This document shows, piece by piece, positions 52,212 through 63,121 of a DNA stretch of 64,000 nucleotides. The DNA lies in contig NZ_CP016450.1 in NCBI RefSeq assembly GCF_001713395.1, positions 2,356,001 through 2,420,000 of the forward strand, in the 5' to 3' direction. The position numbers were made by a program, and so were the translations under genes. The first letter of the stretch is position 1. Every line of letters starts with the position of its first letter. This DNA is from Sinorhizobium sp. RAC02 (lineage in GTDB: Bacteria > Pseudomonadota > Alphaproteobacteria > Rhizobiales > Rhizobiaceae). Under the pieces are notes generated by a model. That model had not been told where the DNA came from, made no database searches, and worked only from the letters and a program-made list of their open reading frames with translations.

Positions 52212-53348
52212 TCAGGCCGCCAAAACGGCCCGTTCCTCTGCCAAAAAGGCCGAAATCCGCTTCAAACCCTCGCGCAGCACGCCCTCGTCATTCGTGTAGC
52301 CGATGCGCAGGTGCCCCTCCATATCCATGGCGCTGCCGGGTGTCAGCATGACGCCGGTGCATTCCAGGAGCCTGATGCAAAAAGCCTCCGAGGTGAGCGG
52401 CAGATCGTATTTCAGCAATGCCGTCGTGCCCGATTTCGGCTTCACCCAGGAGATCAGCGGTTCGCCGTCCACCCATTCAGCAAGGATGGCCAGATTGGTC
52501 CGGGTGATGGCGTGGCTGCGGGCGAGGATCTTGTCGCGGTTTTCCAGTGCGATGGCGGCGAAATGATCGTCCAGCATGCCGACGCTGATCGTATTGTAGT
52601 CGCGGTGGATCGAGACGGCGTGTAGCAGGTCCCTCGGCCCGACGATCCAGCCGAGGCGCAACCCCGCCAGGGAGTAGGTTTTCGACATGCTGCCGGTGCT
52701 GATGCCCTTCTCGTAGAGATCGGCGATCGAGGCGGTGATGCCGTTGCCGTGCTGGTCGGTGCCGCGATAGACCTCGTCGCAGAGGATCCAGGCGCCGCAG
52801 CCCCGCGCGATCTCGACGACCTCAAGCAGGAACTCCCGATCCATCAGCGAGCCGGTCGGGTTGTTCGGATTGTTGAGGCAGATGAGCTTGGTGCCGGGCG
52901 TCGCGAGCCGGCGCAATTCTGCGAGATCCGGCAGAAAGCCCTGCTCGGCCGTGAGCTTCAGGATCTGCACGTCCGCGCCAAAACTTTCCGGGATGGAATA
53001 GTGCTGCTGGTAGGTGGGCAGGACCGAGATGACCCGGTCGCCCGGTTCCACCAGCGTCTCGTGCACCAGCGCATTGGCGCCGATCGCGCCGTGGGTGACG
53101 ACGACGTTTTCCAGCACCTGTTTTTCGTACATGCCGGCGATGAGGCTGCGCAGCCGCTCGCTGCCTTCGATGGCGCCGTAGGTCAGCTTCATCGGCAGGA
53201 GTTCCGCGAGAATATCCTCGCGCTTGCCGGCCATATCCAGCAGTTCCGCGACGGTCAACGATTCTACGCAGGTTTCCGCGAGGTTCCACTCGCAGTGGTT
53301 CTCGTAACGGTTCATCCAGATTTCAACACCGAAATCGCGTATCTTCAT
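52212..53348 (-). CDS. Fold-type I aminotransferase, 378 aa
   Basis: A class I/II PLP enzyme. It has NLAETCVESLTVAELLDMAG at the start, LNNPNNPTGSLMD, ILCDEVYRGTDQHG and the PLP lysine in STGSMSKTYSLAGLRLGW, with LRIGYTN near the end. The start at 53348 gives the normal length; an upstream ATG at 53396 lies in the intergenic region. The substrate is unknown. A divergent XRE-cupin gene begins 64 bases away and is its likely regulator. Confidence 0.85.
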   Translation of the reverse strand: MKIRDFGVEIWMNRYENHCEWNLAETCVESLTVAELLDMAGKREDILAELLPMKLTYGAIEGSERLRSLIAGMYEKQVLENVVVTHGAIGANALVHETLVEPGDRVISVLPTYQQHYSIPESFGADVQILKLTAEQGFLPDLAELRRLATPGTKLICLNNPNNPTGSLMDREFLLEVVEIARGCGAWILCDEVYRGTDQHGNGITASIADLYEKGISTGSMSKTYSLAGLRLGWIVGPRDLLHAVSIHRDYNTISVGMLDDHFAAIALENRDKILARSHAITRTNLAILAEWVDGEPLISWVKPKSGTTALLKYDLPLTSEAFCIRLLECTGVMLTPGSAMDMEGHLRIGYTNDEGVLREGLKRISAFLAEERAVLAA

Positions 53349-53412
53349 GGCCGGGTCCTTTCGGGTTAGAAGGCGGCATGCGGCAGTGCCGCCCATTCAA
53401 TATCGGGACGAT

Positions 53413-53982
53413 ATGAGCAATATATTGCACAGTCAAGAACGCGGCGACGTACTCGCCCATGTCTCCGGCAATCTGCGGCGCCTGCGGCAGGCAGCGGGCC
53501 TCAGCCAGGCGGCGCTGGCGGAAGCCTCCGGCATCAGCCGACGCATGATCGTTGCCCTCGAAGGGGGGGACGCGAATATCAGCCTGTCCAGCCTGGACAA
53601 ACTCGCCGGCGCGATCGGTGTCGGTTTTGTCGATCTGGTGCGCGATCCAGCCCAGGCCCCCTCCGCCGAGATCAACGAGGTGACGTGGCGGGGGACGGAT
53701 CCTGAAAGCACCGCGGTGCTGCTTGGCTCGGCGCCGGCGACGAAAGAGACGCAGATGTGGCTCTGGTCGCTGGGACCCGGCGAGCGCTATGAGGCCGAGC
53801 CCGATCCCGCAGGCTGGCACGAGATGGTGTTCGTGACGGAAGGCACGCTGCAGCTGGAGCTTTCCGGCACCGCGAAGAGCTATGCGGCCGGCACGTTTGC
53901 CGTCTACGGCACCGACCGGAGCTATGCCTATGCCAATCCCGGCACCGAAACCGTGCGCTTCATACGCAACGTGATTTCCTGA
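53413..53982 (+). CDS. XRE-cupin transcriptional regulator, 189 aa
   Basis: The N-terminal XRE domain is NLRRLRQAAGLSQAALAEAS, then IVALEGGDANISLSSLDKLA. The C-terminal cupin is EMVFVTEGTLQLELSGTAKS. It diverges from the aminotransferase gene and ends four bases before the chrA stop on the other strand. Amino-acid sensing is inferred from the neighbour. Confidence 0.85.
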   Translation: MSNILHSQERGDVLAHVSGNLRRLRQAAGLSQAALAEASGISRRMIVALEGGDANISLSSLDKLAGAIGVGFVDLVRDPAQAPSAEINEVTWRGTDPESTAVLLGSAPATKETQMWLWSLGPGERYEAEPDPAGWHEMVFVTEGTLQLELSGTAKSYAAGTFAVYGTDRSYAYANPGTETVRFIRNVIS

Positions 53983-53986
53983 TGCC

Positions 53987-55387
<1,401 letters not shown>

Positions 55388-55517
55388 CAAGAAATCTCCC
55401 TTGCCGCCACGATCGATCGCAGCGGCCCCCTCCCCTGTCAAGTCGCGGCCGGTCTTGACGGATCGGGTTGGCGGCAGTATTAAACTCATGAGTTAATTAA
55501 CCTGATGGATAAATGAT

Positions 55518-55859
55518 GTGAGCGACCCGTTGAGCCTGACCTTCGCCGCTCTTGCGGACCCGACACGCCGGGCAATCCTCGCACGACTTTCCGAAGGGGA
55601 TGCGACAGTCAACGAGATTGCCGCCCCTTTCGCCATGAGCCTCCCCGCCGTCTCGAAGCACCTGAAGGTGCTGGAGACCGCCGGCCTCATCACGCGCAGC
55701 CGCACCGCCCAGTGGCGCCCGTGCCATCTGGAGGCCGCACCACTGAAGGACGCGAACGGCTGGATCTCCAACTACCGACACTTCTGGGAGGCGAGCTTCG
55801 ACCGGCTCGACGATTATCTCAAGGAATTGCAGGCCGGCGACCCGGACAAGAAGAGCTGA
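55518..55859 (+). CDS. ArsR-family regulator, 113 aa
   Basis: A winged helix-turn-helix: FAALADPTRRAILARLSEGD, VNEIAAPFAMSLPAVSKHLK and LETAGLITRSRTAQWRPC. It has no cysteine pair typical of metal sensing, as is usual for members that precede SRPBCC genes. It starts at a GTG and is followed 12 bases later by the SRPBCC gene. It probably regulates that operon. Confidence 0.9.
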   Translation: MSDPLSLTFAALADPTRRAILARLSEGDATVNEIAAPFAMSLPAVSKHLKVLETAGLITRSRTAQWRPCHLEAAPLKDANGWISNYRHFWEASFDRLDDYLKELQAGDPDKKS

Positions 55860-55870
55860 GGAGGAAGACC

Positions 55871-56410
55871 ATGCAGCAGACCACCAAACCCGCAGAACAG
55901 ATCGGCCTTGTCATCGAGCGCCTGATCGACGCGCCCGCCTCGCTCGTCTTCAGGGTCTGGACCTCGCCGGAGCACATGGCCCGCTGGCTGGGGCCGAAGG
56001 ATTTCACGTCCCATTCCATTCGCATGGACTTTCGCCCCGGCGGCGCCTGGTCGGCCATCATCCGGTCGCCGGAGGGCGAGGAATACCCGATGGGCGGCAC
56101 CTATCGCGAGATCGTCGAGAACGACCGCATCGTCTTCACTTTCCGTTGGACCGAGGAGGACGGGCCGGACACGCTGGTGACCGTCACCGTTGACGATCTG
56201 GGGACCAGGACGCGGCTGACCTTTGCGCAGACGCCCTTTGACACCACCGAATCCCGCGACAGCCATGCCGAGGGCTGGGGCGAATGCCTCGACCGGCTCG
56301 TCGCCTACATCCTGCAAAATCAGGCCTCAGGAGGAACCAATGAAGAAGACCTATCACGGCAGCTGCCATTGCGGCGCCATCCGCTACGAATGCGCGCTCG
56401 ACTTCGATGA
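55871..56410 (+). CDS. SRPBCC (AHSA1-like) protein, 179 aa
   Basis: It shows the AHSA1 fold: RLIDAPASLVFRVWTSPEHM, RWLGPKDFTSHSIRMDFRPG and SHAEGWGECLDRLVAYI. The family binds hydrophobic ligands or chaperone partners. The last 23 residues lie in the overlap with the GFA gene and are basic, unlike the rest. A lost stop or small frameshift near 56340 could explain the extension. It is co-transcribed with ArsR. Confidence 0.85.
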   Translation: MQQTTKPAEQIGLVIERLIDAPASLVFRVWTSPEHMARWLGPKDFTSHSIRMDFRPGGAWSAIIRSPEGEEYPMGGTYREIVENDRIVFTFRWTEEDGPDTLVTVTVDDLGTRTRLTFAQTPFDTTESRDSHAEGWGECLDRLVAYILQNQASGGTNEEDLSRQLPLRRHPLRMRARLR

Positions 56411-56765
56411 GGGCCTCCGGCGCTGCAACTGCTCCTTCTGCCGGCGCACGCGCATGCTGAAAACCTTCTCCAAGCGCGAGGATTTCAAGCTGATTTCCGG
56501 CGAAGACCACCTTGTCAGCTACCGCGCCGACAAATCCGGCTGGCCGGAGGGCGATGTCGACCACTACTTCTGCAAGCGTTGCGGCATCCGCCCCTTTTCG
56601 CGCGGCTATCACAAGGACTTCATGGGGCATTTCTACTGCATCAATGCCGGCACGCTCGACGACGTCTCCGAGGAAGAGTTCAGCGCCGCGCCGGTCATCT
56701 ACGAGAATGGGCTGGCGGACGATTTCTTCAATCCGCCGCCCGAAGGCCTACGGGCACACCTTTAG
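56340..56765 (+). CDS. GFA-family (glutathione-dependent formaldehyde-activating-like) protein, 141 aa
   Basis: It has zinc-binding cysteines in GSCHCGAIRYEC and RRCNCSFCRRTRM, then DHYFCKRCGIRPFSRGY. The fold binds zinc, and glutathione in Gfa itself. The ATG at 56340 has AGGAGGAACC upstream. It overlaps the previous gene by 71 bases, an unusually long overlap. It meets the next SRPBCC gene end to end. Confidence 0.9.
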   Translation: MKKTYHGSCHCGAIRYECALDFDEGLRRCNCSFCRRTRMLKTFSKREDFKLISGEDHLVSYRADKSGWPEGDVDHYFCKRCGIRPFSRGYHKDFMGHFYCINAGTLDDVSEEEFSAAPVIYENGLADDFFNPPPEGLRAHL

Positions 56766-57232
56766 CGCCCGGCAGGGTGCGCGCCTTGCTGGAGGTACGA
56801 ATCCATCGCCTCCAGCATGGCCCGCCAGCCTGCGCAGTGGTCGTCCGCCTTGTCACGGCCGTCGAAATAAAGGCCCTGCTCGATGAGGCGCATGCGTGTG
56901 CCGCCCTCTGCGGGCGCGAAGGTCACGACGACCGTGCCGGCGAACGTCAGTGCGCCCTCCTCGCGCAGGGTGCTGGCATAGGCAATGCGGTTATCCGGCG
57001 TGATCTCCAGATAGTGATTTTCATTGAGGTAGACCGGGCCGTCCTTCGGGCCGAAGCGGCAGATGTCGCTTTCGCCGACGGTGAAACGAAAGCGCTCGAA
57101 ATGCATTTGCCAGTCCGGACCGGGATCACCCCAGGCCTGCTGCGCCCCTTCTTCCGACCAAGCCGCAAAGATGCTCGCGACCGGTGCGGCAAAGGTTTTC
57201 GTGATGTCGACGGTTCCCTGTTCGATGCCCAT
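56762..57232 (-). CDS. SRPBCC (AHSA1-like) protein, 156 aa
   Basis: It has ITKTFAAPVASIFAAWSEEG, FRFTVGESDICRFGPKDGPV and AGWRAMLEAMDSYLQQ. It is read toward the GFA gene; the two stops overlap by 4 bases. The start at 57232 has AGAGAGAACG upstream. It diverges from the GlxA-like regulator gene at 57322. The ligand is unknown. Confidence 0.85.
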   Translation of the reverse strand: MGIEQGTVDITKTFAAPVASIFAAWSEEGAQQAWGDPGPDWQMHFERFRFTVGESDICRFGPKDGPVYLNENHYLEITPDNRIAYASTLREEGALTFAGTVVVTFAPAEGGTRMRLIEQGLYFDGRDKADDHCAGWRAMLEAMDSYLQQGAHPAGR

Positions 57233-57321
57233 GACGTTCTCTCTTCTGCGATTGATGATGAGGAAAGCATGACGCGGCCTGCCTTTGCCGTGTAGAGACG
57301 TTCTCGACACATTCGGGGCAA

Positions 57322-58347
57322 ATGCGCCAAACTCCGACCATGCCATCACGACCCAGACCAACCGGCCCCCTGACCGTTGCCATCCTTTCGCTTCCCGAGA
57401 GCGGCACCATGGCGCCCTATGGCCTGCACGAGGTTCTGGGCGAAGCCGGCCGTGGCCCAAACGCGCTACGCAGCCTTCGTCCGACGCTCGTTGCAGCCGA
57501 GACAGGCGCGTATGAGACGGGCAGTCGCCTGCGCGTGACGCCGCAACAGGGGCTAGTGGACGGCACCGCCGACATCGTGATCATCTGCGACATCCATCTC
57601 GACCCCGGCATGTCGCCGGAAGGCCGCTGGACGCAGGAGATCGGCTGGGTCCGCCGACATATCGAGGTCGATGCACTCGTCTGTTCGGCATGCAGCGGCG
57701 CGGTACTGCTGGCCGAAGCCGGCCTTCTCGACGGCACGGAGGCGGCATCACACTGGATCATGGCAGACGTTTTTCGTGATCGTTATCCGGCGGTGAAATT
57801 CCGGCCGGAGCGCATTCTCTGCGACAGTGGACGGGCCGGACGCTTGATCACGACCGGTGGCGCCTCATCCTGGCAGGACCTCGCGCTCTATCTCATCGGC
57901 CGCTTCTGCGGTGCGGAGGAAGCGGCGCGCATCGCCCGGCTTTTTCTCATCGGTGATCGCGGCGATGGCCAACTTCCCTTCGCCGCCATGGTCCGGCCGC
58001 GCCAGCACGGCAATGCGGCGATCGCAGACGTACAGACCTGGCTTGCCGACAACTACGCGACCACAAATCCGGTGACGGCGATGGTCGCACGCTCGGGCAT
58101 GGCGGAGCGTACCTTCAAGCGGCAGTTCAAGGCTGCAACGGGGTATGCGCCGGTGGATTATGTACAGGCGATGCGCATCGAGGAGGCCAAGCAGATGCTC
58201 GAGACCGAGCCGACCGCCATCGAGGAGATCGCCGTTGCCGTCGGCTACGAGGACCCGACCTTCTTCCGCAAACTCTTCCGCCGCCGCGTCGGCGTGACGC
58301 CCGCGCAATATCGCCAGCGCAATCGCCTTCGCACCCTGGGCGATTAG
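57322..58347 (+). CDS. GlxA-like AraC-family regulator, 341 aa
   Basis: The N-terminal DJ-1/PfpI-type domain has GPLTVAILSLPESGTMAPYG and the cysteine elbow VCSACSGAVLLAEAGLLDG. The C-terminal AraC helix-turn-helix pair is VARSGMAERTFKRQFKAATG and IAVAVGYEDPTFFRKLFRR. It diverges from the SRPBCC gene and precedes the glutathione transferase by 90 bases; either could be a target. An ATG at 57340 is an alternative start. Confidence 0.9.
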   Translation: MRQTPTMPSRPRPTGPLTVAILSLPESGTMAPYGLHEVLGEAGRGPNALRSLRPTLVAAETGAYETGSRLRVTPQQGLVDGTADIVIICDIHLDPGMSPEGRWTQEIGWVRRHIEVDALVCSACSGAVLLAEAGLLDGTEAASHWIMADVFRDRYPAVKFRPERILCDSGRAGRLITTGGASSWQDLALYLIGRFCGAEEAARIARLFLIGDRGDGQLPFAAMVRPRQHGNAAIADVQTWLADNYATTNPVTAMVARSGMAERTFKRQFKAATGYAPVDYVQAMRIEEAKQMLETEPTAIEEIAVAVGYEDPTFFRKLFRRRVGVTPAQYRQRNRLRTLGD

Positions 58348-58436
58348 TGGCGCATTTGCCCCGAAGGCAGCGCGTTTGCCTCTGACCATCCCGGCCGATC
58401 GCCGTCACACTCGCCTCATCAAAAAGGAGACGAGAG

Positions 58437-59039
58437 ATGGATTTCTATTACGCCCCCACCGCCTGCAGCCAGGCCGCCCATATCCTGCTGCACGAAACCG
58501 GCCTCCCCTTCCGCCCGCACAAGGTCGATATTTTCCAGCACAAACTGGAGGACGGCAGCAGCTACGAGACGATCAATCCGAACGGTTACGTGCCGGCGCT
58601 CGTGTTCGACGACGGTATGTTGCTGACCGAAAACGTCGCACTGCTCGACTGGATCGCCATGCAGGGCGACGACCTTGTCCCAGGCGGACCGCTCGGCCGT
58701 ACGCGCCACCTGCAAACGCTCGCCTTCATCTCCACCGAACTGCAAAAGCCCTTCGTGCGGCTGTTCTTCAGCGAAAGCGAAGAGGAAAAGGCATGGCTGT
58801 CCGAGACGCTTGCCCGCCGGTTCGCATGGATCGCTTCGCGTGTCGAAGGCGACCATTTGTTCGGTGCGCATTTCACCGCATCCGACGCCTTTCTTTATGT
58901 CATGCTGCGATGGGCTGCCATGTGCGGCATCGAGGTACCGGCTGTGCTGCGCGGGCTCGCAAGGCGGATCGAGGCGCGGCCGGCGGTGCGGGCGGTGCTG
59001 GAAAAGGAGGCGGTCGAGCCGCTTGGCGTCGCGGCATAA
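58437..59039 (+). CDS. Glutathione S-transferase, 200 aa
   Basis: It has a thioredoxin-like N-terminal domain starting MDFYYAPTACSQAAHILLHE, with the TACS catalytic region and INPNGYVPALVFDDG (cis-proline loop). The C-terminal helical domain follows (LIFGAHFTASDAF-like segment near residue 140). GGAGACG stands upstream. The substrate is unknown. It may be controlled by the preceding AraC-type gene. Confidence 0.9.
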   Translation: MDFYYAPTACSQAAHILLHETGLPFRPHKVDIFQHKLEDGSSYETINPNGYVPALVFDDGMLLTENVALLDWIAMQGDDLVPGGPLGRTRHLQTLAFISTELQKPFVRLFFSESEEEKAWLSETLARRFAWIASRVEGDHLFGAHFTASDAFLYVMLRWAAMCGIEVPAVLRGLARRIEARPAVRAVLEKEAVEPLGVAA

Positions 59040-59211
59040 CCGTCTAGAAAAAGCGTTGCGCCGGAAGGGCGATCCGCTAGGGTCGGGCCGCCGGCGCAGG
59101 GCGACGGTTCCGGCGACTGTCGGAACTGGTCGCTGCCCCGTCGCAGACAGGCTGCACTGGCACCGAACGAGGCCCTAAAATCGGCCGCAATATTTCATCG
59201 GGGTCCAGCAC

Positions 59212-61773
59212 ATGGCAGAGTTTCCGCAAAAGGCGAAGGTCGTCATCATCGGTTTGGGTGGCATCGTGGGCGCGTCCATCGCCCACCATCTCATCGAGCG
59301 CGGATGGGACGATATCGTAGGCATCGACAAGTCGGGCATCCCGACCGACATCGGTTCGACGGCGCATGCCTCGGACTTCTGCTACACGACGAGCCACGAC
59401 TTCCTGTCGGTCTGGACCACCCAGTACTCGATCGATTTCTACGAGAAGATGGGCCACTACGCCCGCATCGGCGGCCTGGAAGTCGCCCGCACCGGCGACG
59501 ACACCTGGATGGAAGAGATCAAGCGCAAGCTTTCTTCCGCCAAGGCGTTCGGAACGCGCGCGCATTATGTCTCGCCGGCCGAAATCAAGGGGATGTTCCC
59601 GCTGATCGAACAGGATCAGGTCATGGGCGGCATGTTCGATCCGGATGCCGGCCTCGTCGTGCCGCGCTCGCAGACGGTTGCGGGCAAGCTGGTCGATGCC
59701 GCTGAAAAGTCCGGCAAGCTGCAGGTCTACGGCAACACGCCGGCTCAGTCGCTGATCGTCGAGGGCGGCCGCATCAAGGGCGTCGTCACGCATCGCGGCA
59801 CGATCATGGCGGACCATGTCATCGTCTGCGCCGGCATCTGGGGCCGCCTGATCGCCGAAATGGTCGGTGAGGATCTGCCGGTCATGCCGGTCGACCATCC
59901 GTTGACCTTCTTCGGCCCGTACAACGAATTCGAAGGCACCGGCAAGGAAATCGGCTACCCGCTTTTGCGCGACCAGGGCAACTCTGCCTATATGCGCGAC
60001 ACCGGCGACCCGAAGACCACCGAGGGCGGCCAGATCGAGTGGGGTTACTACGAGACCACCAATCCGCGCCTCTGCCACCCGCGCAACATTCTCGAAAAGC
60101 ACGAGGCGCGCCTGTCGCCCTCGCAGCGCGACCTCGACATGGAGCAGATCCTCGAGCCGCTCGAAAAGGCCATGGAGCTGACGCCGATCCTCGGCGAGCT
60201 CGGCTACAACGAAGGCCATTCCTTCAACGGCCTGCTGCAGGTTTCCGCCGCCGGCGGCCCGTCCTGCGGCGAGAGCCAGAAGGTGCGCGGCCTGTGGTAT
60301 TGCGTCGCCATCTGGGTCAAGGACGGCCCCGGCTACGGCAAGCTGATCGCCGACTGGATGACGGACGGCCGCACCGAGATCGACCACAACTCGATCGACT
60401 ATTCGCGCTTCTACCCGCACCAGCTGACGGAAGAATTCATCGAGGGCCGCAGCTACGAGGCCGCCCAGAAGATCTACTTCCCGGCCGTGCACAACCGCGA
60501 ACCCTATGCCTCGGGCCGCGGCGCCAAGCGCTCGCCCTTCCATGAGCGCGAAAAGGAACTTGGCGGCTACTTCATGGAGCTCGGCGGCTGGGAGCGTGCG
60601 CACGGCTACGCCGCCAACGAGCACCTTTTGGAGAAGTACGGCAATCGCGTTCCGGTGCGCGAGAACGAATGGGACAGCCGTCACTTCTGGCGCGTCTCAA
60701 ACGCCGAGCATCTGGCGATGAGCGAGGACTGCGGCATCGTCAACCTCTCGCATTTCCACATGGTTGACATCGAAGGCCCTGACCATGTCGAGCTGCTGGA
60801 ATGGTTGTGCGCCGCGAAGATCGGCGGCGACGGCAATATTGGCAAGGGCGTCTACACCCACTTCCTCGACGACGAGGGCATGGTGCGCGCCGACTTCACG
60901 GTCTTCCGCATGGCCGACCGCTGCCGCCTGGTGAACGGCGCCGACGCCGGCCCGCGTGACTTCCACTACATGAAGCGCGTCGCCGAGGACCGTGGCCTTG
61001 ATGTCACCATCACCGACACCTCGGAAAAGTACATCACCATCGGCATCTGGGGCCCGAACGCCCGCAAAAACCTGAAGAAGGTGGTGGCGGACCCGGCCGG
61101 TCTCGACCAGGAGAATTTCGCCTTCGCCGCGATCAAGCAGATCGAGATCGCCGGCAAGAGCGTGACAGCGTTCCGCATCTCCTATGTCGGCGAGCAGGGC
61201 TGGGAACTGCACATGAAGTACGAGGATGGCCTCGCCGTCTGGGATGCCCTGCGTTCGACTGGCGTCATGGCCTTCGGCGTCGAGACCTATGCCAACTCGC
61301 GCCGCATGGAAAAGAGCCTGCGCCTGCAGAATGCCGACCTGCTGACCCAGTACAACCTCATCGAGGCCGACCTTGCCCGTCCGAAGGTCAAGGAAGCCGA
61401 TTTCCGCGGCAAGGCCAAACATCTGGAGTACAAGGCGCGCGACCACCAGCCCGCCATGCTCTGCACGCTGGTCATGACCGAAAACACAGACAAGGCTGGC
61501 GTAAAGCGCTACCCGCTCGGCAACCTGCCGGTCATGGATCCGGAAACCGGTGAGGTCCTCATCGACGACCTCGGCCGCCGCTCCTACACGACATCCATCG
61601 CCTTCGGCCCGACGATCGGCAAGAACATCGCGCTGGCCTATCTGCCGCACGCCTATTGCCAGGAAGGCCGCAAGCTCAACATCGAGTACTTTGCCGAGAC
61701 CTACCCGGTCGAGGTGGTCGGCATCGGCTACAAACCGCTGTACGACCCGGAGAACTCGAAGCCGCGGACGTAA
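59212..61773 (+). CDS. Dimethylglycine/sarcosine dehydrogenase-like flavoenzyme, 853 aa
   Basis: Demethylates a glycine derivative, passing the carbon to tetrahydrofolate. The FAD domain has VIIGLGGIVGASIAHHLIER. His52 in GSTAHASDF aligns with the covalent flavin position. The C-terminal half from about residue 450 is a GcvT-like folate domain (SHFHMVDIEGPDHVELLEWL, FRISYVGEQGWELHMKYEDG). There is no cheY-like or electron-transfer partner next to it. A CodA-like hydrolase follows convergently. The substrate choice between dimethylglycine and sarcosine is not fixed by the sequence. Confidence 0.85.
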   Translation: MAEFPQKAKVVIIGLGGIVGASIAHHLIERGWDDIVGIDKSGIPTDIGSTAHASDFCYTTSHDFLSVWTTQYSIDFYEKMGHYARIGGLEVARTGDDTWMEEIKRKLSSAKAFGTRAHYVSPAEIKGMFPLIEQDQVMGGMFDPDAGLVVPRSQTVAGKLVDAAEKSGKLQVYGNTPAQSLIVEGGRIKGVVTHRGTIMADHVIVCAGIWGRLIAEMVGEDLPVMPVDHPLTFFGPYNEFEGTGKEIGYPLLRDQGNSAYMRDTGDPKTTEGGQIEWGYYETTNPRLCHPRNILEKHEARLSPSQRDLDMEQILEPLEKAMELTPILGELGYNEGHSFNGLLQVSAAGGPSCGESQKVRGLWYCVAIWVKDGPGYGKLIADWMTDGRTEIDHNSIDYSRFYPHQLTEEFIEGRSYEAAQKIYFPAVHNREPYASGRGAKRSPFHEREKELGGYFMELGGWERAHGYAANEHLLEKYGNRVPVRENEWDSRHFWRVSNAEHLAMSEDCGIVNLSHFHMVDIEGPDHVELLEWLCAAKIGGDGNIGKGVYTHFLDDEGMVRADFTVFRMADRCRLVNGADAGPRDFHYMKRVAEDRGLDVTITDTSEKYITIGIWGPNARKNLKKVVADPAGLDQENFAFAAIKQIEIAGKSVTAFRISYVGEQGWELHMKYEDGLAVWDALRSTGVMAFGVETYANSRRMEKSLRLQNADLLTQYNLIEADLARPKVKEADFRGKAKHLEYKARDHQPAMLCTLVMTENTDKAGVKRYPLGNLPVMDPETGEVLIDDLGRRSYTTSIAFGPTIGKNIALAYLPHAYCQEGRKLNIEYFAETYPVEVVGIGYKPLYDPENSKPRT

Positions 61774-61792
61774 GCGGTTTCTGAAACGTCAA

Positions 61793-61823
61793 AAGAAGGG
61801 CGTGCCGGTGGCACGCCCTTCTT
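61793..61823. terminator. Bidirectional terminator
   Basis: AAGAAGGGCGTGCC and GGCACGCCCTTCTT pair around three bases, between the convergent dehydrogenase and amidohydrolase genes. Confidence 0.85.
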
Positions 61824-61830
61824 GCTTTGA

Positions 61831-63030
61831 TTAGCGAACAACCGTGCCGTTTTCGGCAACGAGCCTCCCGGCCTTAAACACCCGACGCCCCTTCGGCACC
61901 GCCACCACGGCCTCCGGCACATGCTCCGCCGCAAGCGTCACGAAATCCGCCTTTGCGCCAATTGCGATGCCGTAGCCTTCGAGGCCTAGCGCCCTGGCAC
62001 TCGCCGCTGTCACCACGTCGAAAGCGGCCGAAAGCTCCTCATCCGTGTAGAAACCGGAGCGGTAACCGATCATCATCGCGCGGCCCAGCATGTCGCCATC
62101 GCCATAAGGCCACCAGGAATCGCGGATGTTGTCGCTGCCGGCGAAAACGGTAACGCCCTCGGCGCGCAGCAGGGCAACCGGCGGAAAAGCGTGGTCGCCG
62201 GGGGCGTTGGTCATGATCGAGACGCCGGCAGTGGCGATCTTTGCGCCAATGCGGCGGGCGGAATCCGCGTCGAGATCGCCAAGGCCGTAGGCGTGGCTGA
62301 TCGCCACCCTGCCCTGCATGCCGAGCGCCACCGTGCGGGCGCAGATTTCTTCCACGGTGAAGGCACCGAGCGAGCCGAAATCGTGCAGATGGATATCGAC
62401 GCCGACGCCGCGCTTGTCCGCGACGCCGAAGACCACGTCGAGGTGGCCTTGCAGGTCACGGTCGAAACTTGCCGGATCGAGACCGCCGACGAGATCGGCG
62501 CCAAGGCCAATCGCCTCATCCAGAAGCTCCGGTGTACCGGGGCTTTTCAGGATGCCGTTCTGCGGGAAGGCGACAAGCTGGATGTCGATGATATCCCGGT
62601 ATTCCTCGCGGATTTTCAGGATTGTCTCGAGCGACTTCAGCCCCGCCGAGCGATCCACCATGACGTGGCTGCGCATGTGGAGGGAGCCGTTGGCGACACA
62701 GAGTTCGAGCTGCTTGCGGGCGCGCTCCTCAATGGGAGCGGCAATGGCCATGTTCTCGGCCTGGAAGGCCACGCGCTCGTGCACGTCAAAACCGTTGGTG
62801 CACGGTTTGTGCGGAATCCATTTGTCGCCGTAGAAGCTGGTATCAAGGTGGATATGCCCCTCGACGAAGCCGGGGACCAGCAGGGCACCGGCGATGTCGA
62901 CGTGCCCGGCAGCGCCGGACGTTGTGCCGGCCGCTTCGATCGACACGATACGACCGGCGGCAACGCCGATGTCCTTCAGCGATCCGTCTGCCAGTTTGGC
63001 ATTGGTGAAAAGCGTCTCGATCCCGGCCAT
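61831..63030 (-). CDS. CodA-like metal-dependent amidohydrolase, 399 aa
   Basis: A cytosine-deaminase-type enzyme. It has metal ligands in GFVEGHIHLDTSFYG, HLHDFGSLGAF and ISHAYGLGDL, and AGSDNIRDSWWPYGDGDML with the catalytic Asp. The start is the ATG at 63030. Relatives deaminate cytosine, creatinine or triazines. The neighbouring methylglycine dehydrogenase makes a creatinine or hydantoin route conceivable, but the genes converge and are not an operon. Confidence 0.85.
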   Translation of the reverse strand: MAGIETLFTNAKLADGSLKDIGVAAGRIVSIEAAGTTSGAAGHVDIAGALLVPGFVEGHIHLDTSFYGDKWIPHKPCTNGFDVHERVAFQAENMAIAAPIEERARKQLELCVANGSLHMRSHVMVDRSAGLKSLETILKIREEYRDIIDIQLVAFPQNGILKSPGTPELLDEAIGLGADLVGGLDPASFDRDLQGHLDVVFGVADKRGVGVDIHLHDFGSLGAFTVEEICARTVALGMQGRVAISHAYGLGDLDADSARRIGAKIATAGVSIMTNAPGDHAFPPVALLRAEGVTVFAGSDNIRDSWWPYGDGDMLGRAMMIGYRSGFYTDEELSAAFDVVTAASARALGLEGYGIAIGAKADFVTLAAEHVPEAVVAVPKGRRVFKAGRLVAENGTVVR

Positions 63031-63121
63031 GATGTCGCGCCTCCATTTGCGCACAGCTTGACCCGCCGCGCAAAGGGCGGGTCATTTATTGTACGCAATA
63101 ACGCGCGAAAATCGTATGCAG

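Noticed and set aside
59077..60684. A 535-codon open frame antisense to the dehydrogenase gene
   Set aside because: Shadow of a GC-rich gene whose FAD motif and folate domain are clear on the other strand.
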